60,000 bases of DNA. It comes from Lineus longissimus (lineage: Eukaryota; Nemertea; Pilidiophora; Heteronemertea; Lineidae). How positions within the stretch are numbered: the first letter of the stretch is position 1; each line of letters starts with the position of its first letter. A program made the position numbers and the translations under genes. The notes under the pieces are model-generated. The model had not been told where the DNA came from and searched no databases. It saw only the letters and a program-made list of their open reading frames with translations. The stretch covers positions 10,485,001 to 10,545,000 of the forward strand of contig NC_088326.1 of the NCBI RefSeq assembly GCF_910592395.1. The letters run 5' to 3'. Of the stretch, positions 59,512 through 60,000 are shown piece by piece.

Positions 59512-59753
59512 GGAAGTGACTACTTGGCAAGTCCGGCTTACCAAACAGCGACTTTTTCTTGTCCTGAATGGAGAGCCGAACTCATTAATATTAAAGTAAG
59601 TCTCCAGCTCGCCAAACAGGGTAGATTTTTTACCTGTTTGGCAAGCCCGGCTCGCCGAGCAGGGTGGCTTTTTAGTGCTGTTTGGCAAGCGGCTCTCGAA
59701 ACAGGACAAAAAAAAGATGCCTGTTCGGCGAGCGGCTTGCCAAATAGACCCGG
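59512..59753 (+). mobile_element. Multi-palindromic repeat, copy 2 (interrupted by the CCGG element)
   Basis: This direct-orientation copy of the repeat at 46227-46490 has about eight differences. The long internal hairpin is kept (59607-59620 with 59633-59646). Just before its 3' end it is split by the CCGG-bounded element at 59750-59929; the expected continuation CCT and AT-rich sequence resumes after 59929. It accounts for the right part of the 156-codon plus-strand frame and the left part of the 184-codon minus-strand frame in this area, so neither frame is a gene. Confidence 0.75.
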
Positions 59754-59929
59754 TGTAATGTTTTTGAGTGTTTCTGTTTTTGAGTGTTTCCCCTCATTGT
59801 TTGGGAACGCTCAAAAATAGATTGACAAGTTTTTCTGTGTATCCCCCCTATTGAAAAGTCGTGGTCTCTCTAGCTGCCTATTGTTTGGAAACACTGACAC
59901 ATGGGGAACAACCACAGATGTTACACCGG
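59750..59929 (-). mobile_element. CCGG-bounded MITE-like element, copy B (nested in a palindromic repeat)
   Basis: This is a reverse-orientation, nearly identical copy (180 bp) of the element at 5538-5716. Its left CCGG coincides with the CCGG near the end of the multi-palindromic repeat that starts at 59512. The related repeat at 46227-46490 has a single CCGG followed by CCT at this point. Here, CCGG is followed by the element, a second CCGG, then CCT. This is what insertion into CCGG with duplication of those four bases would leave. The ends are TGTAATG and GTTACA. A 98-codon frame crossing it is shared with the host repeat and has no meaning. Confidence 0.8.
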
Positions 59930-60000
59930 CCTAAAATAATTCATACCACGTCCTACTGTCTTTACACAAGGCCCGCGCGCACCTAGGCTTAAAGTGATAC

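Noticed and set aside
59155-59709. 184-codon minus-strand frame, longest in the window
   Set aside because: Its N-terminal part lies in the multi-palindromic repeat and recurs in the minus-strand frame at 46159-46494. An equally long plus-strand frame overlaps it, and no domain is visible.

Overview
This window looks like gene-poor nuclear DNA of a multicellular animal, most likely a marine invertebrate. No complete protein-coding gene can be supported. No open frame exceeds 184 codons, the longest frames run over dispersed repeats or are matched by equally long frames on the other strand, and none shows a domain I can name with confidence. The one firm gene is a nuclear tRNA-Thr (anticodon TGT) at 54984-55056, with intact cloverleaf, internal Pol III boxes, no encoded CCA and an oligo-T terminator. 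These traits, the low coding density and the many small non-autonomous transposons all indicate a eukaryote. The words AGGCCT and TAGGCCT look over-represented. I associate that with echinoderm and hemichordate genomes, but this is a weak inference.

Layout. 1-10.8 kb is mostly unique AT-rich DNA with a G-quadruplex-like tract (5187-5222) and a young 179-bp MITE-like element bounded by CCGG (5538-5716). 10.8-26.4 kb holds two inverted copies of one dispersed repeat (10815-10966 and 20971-21140), a short tandem duplication, a degraded tRNA-like piece, a possible hAT-type MITE beside a poly-C run (18572-18750), and spaced homeodomain-type motifs. 26.4-33 kb is rich in inverted repeats: a cluster of small hairpins (26452-27028), a strong 60-nt hairpin (28199-28258), tRNA-like SINE heads facing opposite ways (31971-32053) and a fold-back element (32640-32925).

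33-48 kb contains tandem arrays (33785-34060, 38275-38757), a CACTA-terminated MITE with a perfect 3-bp target duplication (39786-40024), a TA-flanked MITE with 14-bp terminal repeats (41943-42070), a multi-palindromic 260-bp repeat (46227-46490) and a near-perfect palindrome (47481-47561). 48-60 kb holds diverged repeat copies, a head-to-tail dimer of the CCGG element (54629-54834), the tRNA gene, a 96-bp tandem array (56870-57225), a TTAA-bounded MITE (58639-58926), a possible LINE remnant, and a nested insertion at 59512-59929.

The most informative observation is that nest. The repeat at 46237-46478 is the unoccupied paralogue of the one at 59512-59753. Comparing the two suggests that the CCGG element inserts into CCGG and duplicates it. 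I found no pathway, operon or defence system here. The main biology is several MITE families, some nearly identical between copies and so probably recent. Repeat boundaries and counts were read by eye.
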